From: Salipiger pallidus
GTDB taxonomy: Bacteria > Pseudomonadota > Alphaproteobacteria > Rhodobacterales > Rhodobacteraceae
Direction of reading: 5' to 3'
Assembly (NCBI RefSeq): GCF_014643635.1
Contig: NZ_BMJV01000011.1
Span: 62,001-126,000, forward strand
DNA length: 64,000 nucleotides
A program made the translations under genes and the position numbers. Each line of letters opens with the position of its first letter. The stretch's first letter is position 1. The notes below the pieces were generated by a model. That model was not told the origin of the DNA and did not search any database. It saw only the letters and a list, made by a program, of their open reading frames with translations. Shown one piece after another: positions 51,970 to 61,338 of this stretch.

Positions 51970-53076
51970 ATGAACATTTCCACCCCTTCCGCCGCCACGG
52001 CCTCTCCTGCCGCAAAGATCAGAATTGACGGCTTGTCCAAGAAATACGGCACGTTCACTGCCCTTGAACCCACGACACTGGACGTTCAGCGGGGTGAATT
52101 CCTTACGCTGCTCGGCCCTTCGGGATCGGGCAAGACCACGCTGCTGCAAATGGTCTCGGGGCTGACCCCCGCGACCTCGGGGCGGCTTTCGATCGACGGC
52201 GAGAACTGGACCGACCGGCCCGTGCACGAGCGCGGCATGGGGCTGGTGTTCCAGCATTATGCGCTGTTCCCGCACATGACCGTCGAAGAGAACGTCGCCT
52301 TCCCTCTGAAGATGCGAAACCAACCCGCCGACCAGATCAGGACGGCAGTGGCCGAGACGCTGGAGAAGGTGCAGCTCGACAAGTTCGCGCACCGCTTCCC
52401 CCGCGAGCTCTCGGGTGGCCAGCAGCAGCGCGTGGCCCTGGCCCGCTGTTTTGTTTTCCGCCCCGAGATCATCCTCATGGACGAGCCGCTGGGCGCGCTC
52501 GACAAGGCCCTGCGCGAGACCATGCAGCTGGAGATACGCCGCCTGCACCGCGAGTTCGGCACCACGCTGATCTATGTCACCCACGACCAGGAAGAGGCGC
52601 TGGTGATGTCCGATCGGATCTGCGTGATGAACCACGCCAAGGTCGAGCAGTTGGGCACCCCGAGCCAGATCTACTCTGATCCCGAGACGATCTTTGCCGC
52701 CACCTTCATCGGCCACTCGAACCTGCTGGAAGGCACGCTTGCCGGCACCGATGATCATGGCAATACGCTGATCCGGACTGCTGCCGGCACCTTCGCGGGC
52801 CTCATGGGCGCCCGCGACGCAGATGCCGGGACTCACGCCCTCATCGTGCGCCCCGAGCGGGTGTCGCTCGGCGCGGCCACCGGCCCCGGCATGAACGAAC
52901 TGCGCGCCACGCTGCGCGACGTTGTCTACATCGGCTCTGACAACCGCCTGCTGCTGGATCTGCCCGACGGCACGGAATTCACCCTGCGACTCGATCCCGG
53001 TGCCGCCATCGGCACCGAGATCGGCCAGGAGATCACTGTTCATTGGCCCATCGCGGCAGGCCGGGTGGTGTCATGA
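51970..53076 (+). CDS. PotA-like ABC transporter ATPase
   Basis: This 368-residue protein has Walker A GPSGSGKTTLLQ, Q-loop LVFQHYALFPHMTV, signature LSGGQQQRVALARC, Walker B IILMDEPLGALD, H-loop YVTHDQEEAL and a C-terminal TOBE_2 domain (LIVRPERVSLG). It energises the fused permease that follows with a 4-bp overlap (ATGA). Confidence 0.88.
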   Translation: MNISTPSAATASPAAKIRIDGLSKKYGTFTALEPTTLDVQRGEFLTLLGPSGSGKTTLLQMVSGLTPATSGRLSIDGENWTDRPVHERGMGLVFQHYALFPHMTVEENVAFPLKMRNQPADQIRTAVAETLEKVQLDKFAHRFPRELSGGQQQRVALARCFVFRPEIILMDEPLGALDKALRETMQLEIRRLHREFGTTLIYVTHDQEEALVMSDRICVMNHAKVEQLGTPSQIYSDPETIFAATFIGHSNLLEGTLAGTDDHGNTLIRTAAGTFAGLMGARDADAGTHALIVRPERVSLGAATGPGMNELRATLRDVVYIGSDNRLLLDLPDGTEFTLRLDPGAAIGTEIGQEITVHWPIAAGRVVS

Positions 53077-54842
53077 GCAGCGTGACCTCGAACATCTCCG
53101 CCCGGGGCGGCGCGCTGTCGCGCCTCAAGCTCGGGCCGCTCTGGCTCGCGGCGCCGGCACTGGCATTTGTCGCGGTGTTCCTCCTGCTGCCGATGCTTCG
53201 GCTCATCGGCCTGAGCTTCTCGGGCGAGGAGACCGCCGGCGTTTCACTGGAGCATTACCAGCACCTCGCCGACACGCCGATCTACATGAGGATCTTGTGG
53301 ATCACGTTCCGGATCTCGATCCTGACGGCCTTCTTCTCGGTGCTGCTGGGTTATCCGGTAGCCGCCTGGTTGGCGCGCCTTCCAGACAGCAGCCGCAACA
53401 AGTGGCTGTTCTTGGTGCTTCTGCCCTTCTGGACTTCTTACCTGGTCAAGACCTTCGCCTGGATGATCATGCTGGGCGACCGGGGCCTGTTCAATTCAAT
53501 CCTCACCGGGACCGGCGTCACCGACGGCTCGCTGGACCTGATGTACAACGAGTTCGGTGTGCTGGTGGGCATGGTCCACGCGATGATGCCGCTGGCAATC
53601 CTGACGATGGTACCCGTGATGACCGGCATCGACCGACGACTGCCGCTGGCCGCGGGCAGCCTTGGTGCCAAGCGGGCGCAGCGGTTCTGGCTGATCGAGT
53701 TCCCACTGGCAATGCCCGGCGTCGCCGCCGGCGGCCTGCTGACCTTCATCACCTCGCTCGGCTTCTTCATCGTGCCAGCCTATCTTGGTGGCCGGGGCCA
53801 GACGATGCTGGCGCAGATCATCATCATGCAGGTGCAGGAGCTCGTGAACTGGGCCTTCGCCGCCGTGCTATCGGTGATGCTCGTCGCTGCTGCCCTCGTA
53901 GCGATCTGGATCTACGATCAGTTCTTCGGCCTTTCGTCGCTGACACAGGCCAGCTCCACCGGGGTTAAGGGATCCAAGAAGGGGGCGCAGTGGTTGCGCG
54001 GTGCCGGGCAGAAGGTCCTGGCCGGACTTGCCTGGATCTGCTCGCCCTTCAACCGGCTCGGGGACCGCGGTGACGATGGTCCCAAGCCCGTCCGGGCCGC
54101 CTATCTGGGGGCCCTGTTCCTGTTCCTTCTGGCCCCGGCGATCATCGTCCTGCCGCTGGCCTTCACCGCAGAGCAGGCGTTGACCTTCCCACCGCCGTCC
54201 TACTCGACACGCTGGTTCTCCGAGTACTTCGGATCACAGATCTGGATCTCGGCAACCCTGCGCAGCTTCGGCGTGGCCTTCGCCACCGCGATTCTGGCCA
54301 CGGTGCTGGGCGGCATGGCGGCTCTGGCGCTGGCACGCTCGGACAGCAAGTGGGGCAAAACCGTCTTCGGCCTGATGCTGGCGCCGATGATCGTGCCGCG
54401 CATCGTCATCGCGGTGGGACTTTTCTACCTGATGGCCCAGATCGGACTGGTGGCCTCCAACATCGGCCTGATCATCGGCCACACGCTGCTGGCGATCCCC
54501 TTCACCTTCATCGCCATCGGCGCTGTGCTCAAGGGCTACGACTGGCGTCTTGATCAGGCGGCGGCCACGCTGGGAGCAGGGCGGATCAAGGTTCTGAGGC
54601 TGATCACCCTGCCGCTGCTGCGGGGCGGTATAATCTCGGCCGCACTCTTTGCCTTCGTGACGAGCTTCGATGAGCTGACCATCGCCCTGTTCATCTCGGG
54701 CGGTCTGAAATCGACCCTGCCCAAGCAGATGTGGGACGACATGTACCTGCAGCTGAACCCGACGCTGGCCGCCGTGTCCGTCGTGGTGCTGGTGATTGTC
54801 ACGGCGATCCTGCTGCTCGCGCAGCGCCTGCAGAAATCCTGA
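53073..54842 (+). CDS. Fused PotB-PotC-type permease (two permease domains in one chain)
   Basis: This 589-residue protein contains two BPD_transp_1 domains. The N-half (TM from about residue 25) has an EAA loop LAAGSLGAKRAQRFWLIEFPLAMPG; the C-half (from about 345) has LDQAAATLGAGRIKVLRLITLPLLRGG. PotB and PotC are normally separate genes; here a charged linker (residues 290-340) joins them, so a single polypeptide supplies the whole channel, as in iron-type FbpB permeases. This fixes the stoichiometry of the importer. Confidence 0.85.
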   Translation: MSSVTSNISARGGALSRLKLGPLWLAAPALAFVAVFLLLPMLRLIGLSFSGEETAGVSLEHYQHLADTPIYMRILWITFRISILTAFFSVLLGYPVAAWLARLPDSSRNKWLFLVLLPFWTSYLVKTFAWMIMLGDRGLFNSILTGTGVTDGSLDLMYNEFGVLVGMVHAMMPLAILTMVPVMTGIDRRLPLAAGSLGAKRAQRFWLIEFPLAMPGVAAGGLLTFITSLGFFIVPAYLGGRGQTMLAQIIIMQVQELVNWAFAAVLSVMLVAAALVAIWIYDQFFGLSSLTQASSTGVKGSKKGAQWLRGAGQKVLAGLAWICSPFNRLGDRGDDGPKPVRAAYLGALFLFLLAPAIIVLPLAFTAEQALTFPPPSYSTRWFSEYFGSQIWISATLRSFGVAFATAILATVLGGMAALALARSDSKWGKTVFGLMLAPMIVPRIVIAVGLFYLMAQIGLVASNIGLIIGHTLLAIPFTFIAIGAVLKGYDWRLDQAAATLGAGRIKVLRLITLPLLRGGIISAALFAFVTSFDELTIALFISGGLKSTLPKQMWDDMYLQLNPTLAAVSVVVLVIVTAILLLAQRLQKS

Positions 54843-54856
54843 GCCCCTTCACGACG

Positions 54857-54880
54857 CCGCGCCACCCTCCTGTGGCGCGG
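54857..54880 (+). terminator. Hairpin between permease and CoA-ligase genes
   Basis: Arms CCGCGCCAC (54857-54865) and GTGGCGCGG (54872-54880) have a 6-base loop and no T-run. It is likely weak or a processing site, since the ligase gene starts 26 bp later with its own AGGAAG ribosome site. Confidence 0.45.
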
Positions 54881-54906
54881 CCCTCCGATCCATTTCGAGG
54901 AAGACC

Positions 54907-56430
54907 ATGAACATCCAAGGCTTGGCAAAAAGCTTTATCGAACAGGCCCAAAAGACACCTGACCGGGTCTTTGCCCGCACCACCGACGGCACCGAGCTCA
55001 GCTTCGGCGCACTGTCCGACGCGGCGGACGCCATGATCGCCTGGCTTGCCGACCACGGCGTGCGCCGCGGCGACACGGTGGCCGTCATGACACGCAACAG
55101 CCCCGCCACGCTAGCCCTCGTCCACGGGCTGCTGCGAGCGGGCATGGTCTGGGTGCCGGTGAACCCCGCGCTCGTCGGCGACGGGCTGGTTCACGCCATC
55201 CGGCTCGTGGATGCGGCCATCGCGGTCTGCGACCCCGAGCTCGAGGCCACGCTTGCCGCATGCGAGGCGAAGCCGCGCGAGGGTATCCTGGTGCTGCACA
55301 GCCGCGACCTTCCCGCCGCCCCGGTGACGCGCCCTGCCTTCAAGGTGGCCGGGCCGAGCGGCCTTGCCTCGATCATGTTCACCTCGGGCACCACCGGCCC
55401 GGCCAAGGGCGTGCGCGTTACCCAGACCATGCTCGAGATCGCCGCCCGCGGTGTCGAGGAGGTTGGGCGCCTGCAGGATGGTGACAACCTCTTCATGTGG
55501 GAGCCGTTCTACCATGTCGGCGGCGCGCAGGTGATGGTTCTGCCGATCCTGCGTGATGTCAGCCTGACCATCGCCGAAAAGTTCTCGGCCAGCCGTTTCT
55601 GGCGTGAGGTGTCTGAGGCGGGCTGCACGCACATTCACCACCTCGGCGGCATTCTGCAGATCCTGCTCAAGCAACCGCCCTCCGATCTCGACCGGAGCCA
55701 TGGCGTGCGCATCGCCTGGGGCGGCGGCTGCCCGGCTTCGGCCTGGCGCGATTTCGAGACCCGGTTCGGCATCACCATCACCGAATGCTACGGCCAGACC
55801 GAGGCGTCCTCGATCAGCTGCGCCAACTCCGAGGGGATCGTCGGGGCCATCGGCCAGCCGCTGCCTTGGTTCGACTTAAAGGTGAAGGACGCGGCGGGAC
55901 GCGTCCTTGGGCCCCGGGACGGACGCGGCGAGATCGTGATCACCTCGACCATTGAGGGCGCGATCTTCGAAGGCTACCACAATGCCCCCGAGGCCACGGC
56001 CAAGGCCTTGCAGGCCGATGGGTTCCACACCGGCGACACGGGGTCCTGGGGCGAGGACGGGATGCTGCGCTTCCACGGCCGCGTCGGCGACAGCGTACGC
56101 TGCAAGGGCGAGAACGTCTCGGCCCACGAGGTTGAGAGCGTCGTCAACCGACACCCGCAGATCGAGGAATCCGCTATGGTGGGCGTGCCCGCCGAGATCG
56201 GGGAATACGACATCCAGCTCTTCGTTCGGCCCACCCCGGGCAGCACGCGCGATGCCGAGGCGATCAGCACCTGGCTGCGGGACAAGCTGGCTCCCTATCA
56301 GCAGCCGCGCTTCATCGCCTTCATCGACGAGTTCCCCAAGACCCCCAGCCAGAGGATCCGCAAGCACCTGCTGCCCGAGGCTCCCGACCGCTGGGAGCGC
56401 ACGACCACCCGAAAGGCCTCCACCGTATGA
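54907..56430 (+). CDS. Acyl-CoA synthetase / AMP-forming ligase, CaiC-like
   Basis: The ATG at 54907 gives 507 residues. ANL-family motifs: ATP loop FTSGTTGPAKGVRV, ECYGQTEASS, TGDTGSW and the hinge GRVGDSVRCKGENVSAHEVE. The final motif reads PKTPSQRIRKHLL, where the usual catalytic Lys of TGKI is Arg; this is seen in some members and may be a subfamily trait. It would activate the acid imported by the upstream transporter to its CoA ester, feeding the crotonase. It overlaps the next gene by 4 bp. Confidence 0.83.
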   Translation: MNIQGLAKSFIEQAQKTPDRVFARTTDGTELSFGALSDAADAMIAWLADHGVRRGDTVAVMTRNSPATLALVHGLLRAGMVWVPVNPALVGDGLVHAIRLVDAAIAVCDPELEATLAACEAKPREGILVLHSRDLPAAPVTRPAFKVAGPSGLASIMFTSGTTGPAKGVRVTQTMLEIAARGVEEVGRLQDGDNLFMWEPFYHVGGAQVMVLPILRDVSLTIAEKFSASRFWREVSEAGCTHIHHLGGILQILLKQPPSDLDRSHGVRIAWGGGCPASAWRDFETRFGITITECYGQTEASSISCANSEGIVGAIGQPLPWFDLKVKDAAGRVLGPRDGRGEIVITSTIEGAIFEGYHNAPEATAKALQADGFHTGDTGSWGEDGMLRFHGRVGDSVRCKGENVSAHEVESVVNRHPQIEESAMVGVPAEIGEYDIQLFVRPTPGSTRDAEAISTWLRDKLAPYQQPRFIAFIDEFPKTPSQRIRKHLLPEAPDRWERTTTRKASTV

Positions 56431-57506
56431 CCACCGACGTCCTCATCACCGGCACCGGCATGTTTGCCGGCCGCATCGCTCTCGACATCGCTGCCACCGC
56501 GAAGGCGCCCGTCTCCGTCGTCATCGCCGGGCGGAACGTCGACCGTCTCCAATGGCTGCAGACCGCCGGCAATGCCCGGGCGGCGATGTTCGGCACCCCC
56601 GCCACCTTCCGCGCACACCGGATCGACCTGCTCGAGGACGGCGCGAGCGAGGCGCTGCTGTCCGAGCTGAAGCCGCGTATCGTGGTTCAGGCGGCCTCGA
56701 TCCAGACCTCGTCGGTGATCTCGGACCAGGGCTCGCGCTGGACGCAGCTGGTGGCGGAGGGCGGCCTGAGCGCCACCGCAGTCTTTCAGGCGCTGATGTC
56801 ATCGCGCATGGCGGCGGCGATCACGAAGCTCTGCCCGAAGACGCCGCTGATCAACTGCTCCTTCCCGGACGTGGTAAACGGCATGATCACCGCGATGGGC
56901 CATGACGTGCTGTGCGGCACCGGTAACGTGGCCATCCTGTCCAACGTCTTCCGGGGCGCTCCCGCGCGTCCCGAGGGCACCTTGCGGGTGCTGGCGCATT
57001 ACCAATGCCTGAAGCCCTGGCGGCAGCCGGCGACAGAGCGTACCGGCCCTGCGCCGCGCATCTTTGCCGACGATACCGAGGTTGCCGATCCCTTCGCGAC
57101 CTTCGCCGAGTGCAAGCTGACCCCCGAACCCGCGATCGAGATTTCCGGCGCCAGCGGCGTCACCCTGATCCTCGCCCTTGCTGCAGGGACGCCATGGAAC
57201 GGCCATGTGCCTGGACCTGGCGGACTGCCCGGCGGCTACCCGGTGACGCTGTCCGAAGCGGGGGTAATGAGCCTTGACCTGCCGGCGAGCGTGACCGAGG
57301 CCGAGGCCATCGCCTGGAACGACGCCTTCGAGCATGCGGGCGGTCTCACCGTGTCCGGCAGCCGGGCGAGCTATAACGGACGGCTTGCCGAGTTGCTGCG
57401 CGCCGAGGGGTTCGCCCATGCGGACGGCTTCGATGTCGCCGACCTGGAGGCCGTGTGCACCGACATGCTCGGCCTGCGAGACCGCTTGATGTCGCAACCG
57501 GCGTGA
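56427..57506 (+). CDS. Rossmann-fold oxidoreductase of unknown substrate (saccharopine-dehydrogenase-like N-terminus)
   Basis: This 359-residue protein has an N-terminal nucleotide-binding motif VLITGTGMFAGRIALDIAA and AGRNVDRLQWL, as in saccharopine-dehydrogenase-like and homospermidine-synthase-like proteins. The remainder (INCSFPDVVNGMITAMGHDVLCGTGNVAIL) is not one I can name. It is last in the crotonase/transporter/ligase operon and translationally coupled to the ligase, so it probably acts on the same substrate. It could be an unrecognised enzyme of that pathway. Confidence 0.6.
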   Translation: MTTDVLITGTGMFAGRIALDIAATAKAPVSVVIAGRNVDRLQWLQTAGNARAAMFGTPATFRAHRIDLLEDGASEALLSELKPRIVVQAASIQTSSVISDQGSRWTQLVAEGGLSATAVFQALMSSRMAAAITKLCPKTPLINCSFPDVVNGMITAMGHDVLCGTGNVAILSNVFRGAPARPEGTLRVLAHYQCLKPWRQPATERTGPAPRIFADDTEVADPFATFAECKLTPEPAIEISGASGVTLILALAAGTPWNGHVPGPGGLPGGYPVTLSEAGVMSLDLPASVTEAEAIAWNDAFEHAGGLTVSGSRASYNGRLAELLRAEGFAHADGFDVADLEAVCTDMLGLRDRLMSQPA

Positions 57507-57560
57507 CACGCGACAGGGGGCGGCGGCGGGGACGACCCGTGGCCAGACACATGATACGCG

Positions 57561-57593
57561 GAAAGGGGGCGCCGGGTTTCGGCGCCCCCTTTC
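57561..57593. terminator. Strong bidirectional terminator
   Basis: A perfect 14-bp stem (57561-57574 GAAAGGGGGCGCCG; 57580-57593) with loop GGTTT. The A-rich and T-rich ends serve both strands: it closes the plus-strand operon ending at 57506 and the minus-strand lysine operon ending with the pseudogene stop at 57592-57594. Confidence 0.8.
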
Positions 57594-58911
57594 ATGTCCG
57601 GACGGCAGCGATGTGACCCGACGCCTTGAAGCCCGCGCTGGCTGACCGGCCTCGGCGGAAGCGGGCGATGTCGAAGTGATGTGGCTCTATACGGACCTGC
57701 CGCCCTGCCAGCAGGTCCGAGCTGAGGTCGACGGTGCCCGGGGCGCCGCACATGCCTCGACTGCCCATGGCCGAGGGCCAGCACCAGGTCGGGATGACCG
57801 GGGGGCGCGGCAGATCACCGGCACCGGGTCCGGCGTCGCGGGACGATGCCCTATCCAGACCGAGCGCGCCTCACCGAAGTTCCGGAAGATCCGACGCGCG
57901 GCACCGGTCAGCCGGTCTATGTTGGAGAACTCAGGCGGCTTTCGGGTGCCAGCGACTTCCACGACGCCCACCACGCGCAGTCTATCCCCCATCGGGGTCG
58001 CCATGATCTTTTCGGCGATGAGATAGATCAGCTGGCCCGGCATCGGGGACAGCTCGAGCGTAGCGTGGTAGCCGCGCAGGCTTTCCCGCTGCACCGCCGC
58101 ACCCGGCGGTTCCAGAAGGCGGTTGGACCAGATCCCGGCGGCCACGACCACCGTGCTGAAGACCTCTTCTCCGTGGTCGCTGAGCAGGCCTATACCGCGC
58201 CCTGCGGGCACCGGCACCAGCTTCTGGATGCGAGTGGAAACGAGGCGCGCCCCGTCCCATGCGGCGTCCTCGGCGATGGCCCGCACGAGCGCGCCCGGGT
58301 TCGTGGTCTGGCCGAAATCGGGGAAATGCAGCGCCCGCGCCAGCCCGGGGCGCAGTAACGGCTCCATTTCGAGCGCCTCGTCGGGGCTCAACTCGGTCAT
58401 CCGTATCCCGTGATCACGGCGCAGGGCGCGGCCCGGCGCGTCCTTCTCTTAGGCCTTGTCGCTGTCGTAGTCATAGAGCTGACCGCTTGTGCGCAAAAGC
58501 TCGGCGCACCCCGGCCCGAGCAGCTCGGCGTAATCGGTCAGCGCGTTGCGGTGCAGCTGGTGCAACGCCGCGGCGGTGCAGCTGGTGCAACGCCGCGGCG
58601 GTGCGCTGCAGGCCGTCGGGCCGAACGGCGTGGCCGAAGCGGCGCAGCCAGGGGGCCGCCACCGGCAGGCGCGGCCAGTGCAGGCGCAGCGGCCCATCCC
58701 CGGCGAGGCTCCAGCGTATGGCGTCGCCGAGCATGCCAGAGCCCGAGGTGCCCGCGATAGAGCCGGGGGAGATACTGCCGCCCTTGCCGAAGATGGCCGC
58801 CTATCCTGGTGCGCGGGGATCGAAACAGGTGACGGCGTGGCCTTCGCGCTGGAGCGTGGCGGTGATACTGCTGCCGATGATGCCGGAGCCTATGACCACG
58901 ATCCGGGCCAT
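57592..58911 (-). pseudogene. Broken DadA-like FAD amino-acid dehydrogenase
   Basis: From ATG 58909-58911 the frame reads MARIVVIGSGIIGSSITATLQ (FAD motif) and then a TAG at 58801-58803, at the point where relatives have Glu (APGEAASFGNAG). After it the same frame continues GGSISPGSIAGTSG and reaches an exact 25-bp tandem duplication (58550-58599) that shifts the frame. Removing one copy restores ALHQLHRNALTDYAELLG. A second stop TAA (58449-58451) is followed in frame by MTELSPDEALEMEPLL and PDFGQTTNPGALVRAIAE. Another frameshift near 57790 disrupts VLALGHGQ. The gene once encoded about 430 residues. It was the last gene of the lysine operon. Confidence 0.88.
58550..58599. repeat. Exact 25-bp tandem duplication inside the DadA-like pseudogene
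   Basis: The unit from 58550-58574 (beginning GGTGCAGCTGGTGCAACGCC) is repeated without change at 58575-58599, followed by GGTGC, the first five bases of a further copy. Each unit itself holds GGTGCA-type short repeats. Since 25 is not a multiple of 3, the duplication causes a frameshift. Confidence 0.95.
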
Positions 58912-58912
58912 C

Positions 58913-59914
58913 TCAGCGCAAGAGGCGCGTGCCGAGACCACGCTCGGCAGCCCGGGTCATCACCAGCCGCGCCACCGCGAGATCGGCCAGCGGCATTCCG
59001 GGGAAGAGGAACATCAGCCGTTGCGTGTCGCTCTCACGCCCGGGGTGCGCCCCGCTCAGCAGCGCATAGAGGTCACCATCATAGCGCCCCTGATGGGCCA
59101 GCGACGGGTTGCCGCCATTGCGCTCGAGTGCGGCAAGGTCATCGGTGAAGAAGCCGTCCACGTGATCCGAAAGTCCGTCACGCTGCCATGCCCTGCCAAG
59201 GTCCACCCCGATGGCCAGCGACCCAGGCTTCAGCGCCTGTGAACGCACGATCGGTGTGATGCCGTCGATGCTGGGCAGGCAGCTGACCACCACGTCGCTG
59301 GCCCCGGCAAGAGCTTCGGGATCCTGCATCACCTCGGCCTCAAAGCCCATGTCCCGGGCCCGGTCGGCCAGCACCTCGGCGGAGGCGGCGCTGCGTGAAA
59401 ACGCCCGCACCCTGCTCAGCCCCGGCAGCACGTCTGCAAGGGCGGCCAGGTTGCTGTGCGCCTGCACGCCGCAGCCAAGCACACCAAGCGTCGACGCCCT
59501 TGGCCGAGCGAGGGCCTGCGCTGCCAGGGCGGACAGGGCGGCGGTGCGATGGGTGGTGATCCAGCTGCCGTCCATGATGGCCACGGGCCGGGCGGTGTTG
59601 GCGTCGCTGAGGATGATCTGTGCGCTGATCGCCGGCAGACCGCGCTGCGCGTTGGCCGCAGAATAGCCGATCCACTTGGTCACTCCCAGCCCGATTCCGG
59701 TATCGGCGTCGGACATGGACATGAAGAAGCGGGTCTCGTCCACCTGCACGCGGGTCTTCAGACCGCCACGAATGTCATGCGAGCGCCTCCGTACCGCGTC
59801 CCCGATGACACCGCGAAGGTCGGCAGGCGTGAGACCAAGGGCCTCCACGTCCACGGATGTCATGTAGAGCAGGCCGGGTTCGTGTGGCGCGTCGGGTGTC
59901 TGACAGTCGGTCAT
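58913..59914 (-). CDS. Ornithine cyclodeaminase / mu-crystallin family protein (possible ketimine reductase)
   Basis: The ATG at 59912-59914 has TGGAG seven bases upstream; 333 residues, against 388 for the longer frame. The family is shown by GGLKTRVQVDE, GLGVTKWIGYSAANAQRGLPAISA, DGSWITTHRTAALSALAAQ and the NAD(P) motif LGVLGCGVQAHSNLAAL. Members include ornithine or lysine cyclodeaminase, alanine dehydrogenase and piperideine-2-carboxylate (ketimine) reductase. In this lysine/aminoadipate operon the ketimine reductase or lysine cyclodeaminase activity is most plausible. It ends 1 bp before the start of the DadA-like pseudogene. Confidence 0.8.
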   Translation of the reverse strand: MTDCQTPDAPHEPGLLYMTSVDVEALGLTPADLRGVIGDAVRRRSHDIRGGLKTRVQVDETRFFMSMSDADTGIGLGVTKWIGYSAANAQRGLPAISAQIILSDANTARPVAIMDGSWITTHRTAALSALAAQALARPRASTLGVLGCGVQAHSNLAALADVLPGLSRVRAFSRSAASAEVLADRARDMGFEAEVMQDPEALAGASDVVVSCLPSIDGITPIVRSQALKPGSLAIGVDLGRAWQRDGLSDHVDGFFTDDLAALERNGGNPSLAHQGRYDGDLYALLSGAHPGRESDTQRLMFLFPGMPLADLAVARLVMTRAAERGLGTRLLR

Positions 59915-60112
59915 TGATAGACTCCAGTACGGGCCGCGACGCAGGGACGCGCCGTCAACCCATCCGTTCTGGTTGCTAGCCCCGATCACCATCCGTGAAA
60001 ACCGGCGATGGCGCATTTGGTCATTTAGCCTGCGCATGGTCTCTGGGGCGGGCCGAAGGCCTGCTTGTCGGGGCGGCACCCCAACGTGGTACCGGTGCCG
60101 CCCCGAGGGGTG

Positions 60113-61336
60113 TCAGGCGAGCGTCGCGCAGGCGTCGGTGATGCGTGCCATCGCCGTCCGCAGGGTCTCCATGTCAGTGGCGTACGAGACCCGGAAGTGC
60201 CCGGGCAGGCCGAAGGCGGTGCCCGGCACCACGGCGACATCCGCCGTTTCCATCAGCCATGCGCAGAACTCGCGGTCGCTTTCGAGGCACTTCCCGTCCA
60301 GTGTCTGCCTGCCCAACACCCCGCCGCACTCGGCGAAGGCGTAGAAGGCACCCTCGGGGGTACGGCAGGCCAACCCGGGCACGGCCTCGAGCGCGGCGAC
60401 AACAAGGTCACGACGGGCACGGAAGGCTTCGGTACGCTCTGCAAGGAACTCCTGAGGTCCCTCCAGCGCGGCGATCGTCGCCGCCTGGCTGATCGAGCAG
60501 GCGGCCGAGGTCGACTGGCTCTGGATCACCGACATGGCCTTGATCAGCGCCTCCGGACCGCCGCCGTAGCCCAGCCTCCAGCCGGTCATGGCATAGGCCT
60601 TGGACACGCCATTGATCGTCAGGGTACGCGGCTTGATCGCCGGCTCCATCGCTGCCGGCGTGGCATGGCGGAAGCCGTCATAGACGATGTGCTCGTACAT
60701 GTCGTCGACCATGAGCCAGACATGCGGCGCCTCGAGCAGCACGTCGATCAGTGGGCGCAGATGCTCGGCCGCGTAGGCGGCGCCCGAGGGGTTCGAGGGC
60801 GAGTTGAGCATCAGCCAGCGGGTGCGCGGGGTGATCGCCTCGCGCAGCTGCGTGGCGGTCAGGCGGAACCCCTGGTCGGCGGCGCAGGGGACCAGCACCG
60901 GCGTGCCGCCACAAAGCTCGACGATGTCGGAGTAGGTGACCCAGTAGGGGGTAGGGATGATCACCTCGTCCCCCGGGTTCAGCGTCGCCATCATCGCGTT
61001 GAAGATGACCTGCTTGGCGCCGGTGCAGGCGATGATCTCGGATGGACGGTAGTCGAGCCCGTTCTCGCGGGCGAACTTGCCGGCGATCGCGGTCCTGAGC
61101 GCGGCGGTGCCGGTCAGCGCGGTGTACTTGGTCTCGCCGCGCTGCATGGCCTCCCACGCGGCCTGTTTGATGTGGTCGGGCGTGTCGAAATCGGGCTCGC
61201 CCGCCCCGAGAGTTATGATGTCACGACCCGAGGCGCGCAGCTCTGCGGCACGCGCCCCGATCGCAAGGATTTCGGACACGCCGAGCGACTCTATGCGCTC
61301 GGCGGGCCGGAATTCGGTTGCGTCGACGTCCTTCAT
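60113..61336 (-). CDS. Class I/II PLP aminotransferase (aspartate/2-aminoadipate type)
   Basis: The ATG at 61334-61336 gives 407 residues. PLP-fold motifs: LGAGEPDFDTPDHIKQAA, TGAKQVIFNAMMATL, LNSPSNPSG, MVDDMYEHIVYDG, the PLP Lys in NGVSKAYAMTGWRLGYGGG, and the late Arg in GHFRVSYAT. It is the AspC-Igamma type. Its place between AASA dehydrogenase and the cyclodeaminase-family gene suggests transamination of 2-aminoadipate to 2-oxoadipate. It begins 2 bp after the stop of the dehydrogenase gene. Confidence 0.85.
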   Translation of the reverse strand: MKDVDATEFRPAERIESLGVSEILAIGARAAELRASGRDIITLGAGEPDFDTPDHIKQAAWEAMQRGETKYTALTGTAALRTAIAGKFARENGLDYRPSEIIACTGAKQVIFNAMMATLNPGDEVIIPTPYWVTYSDIVELCGGTPVLVPCAADQGFRLTATQLREAITPRTRWLMLNSPSNPSGAAYAAEHLRPLIDVLLEAPHVWLMVDDMYEHIVYDGFRHATPAAMEPAIKPRTLTINGVSKAYAMTGWRLGYGGGPEALIKAMSVIQSQSTSAACSISQAATIAALEGPQEFLAERTEAFRARRDLVVAALEAVPGLACRTPEGAFYAFAECGGVLGRQTLDGKCLESDREFCAWLMETADVAVVPGTAFGLPGHFRVSYATDMETLRTAMARITDACATLA

Positions 61337-61338
61337 GA

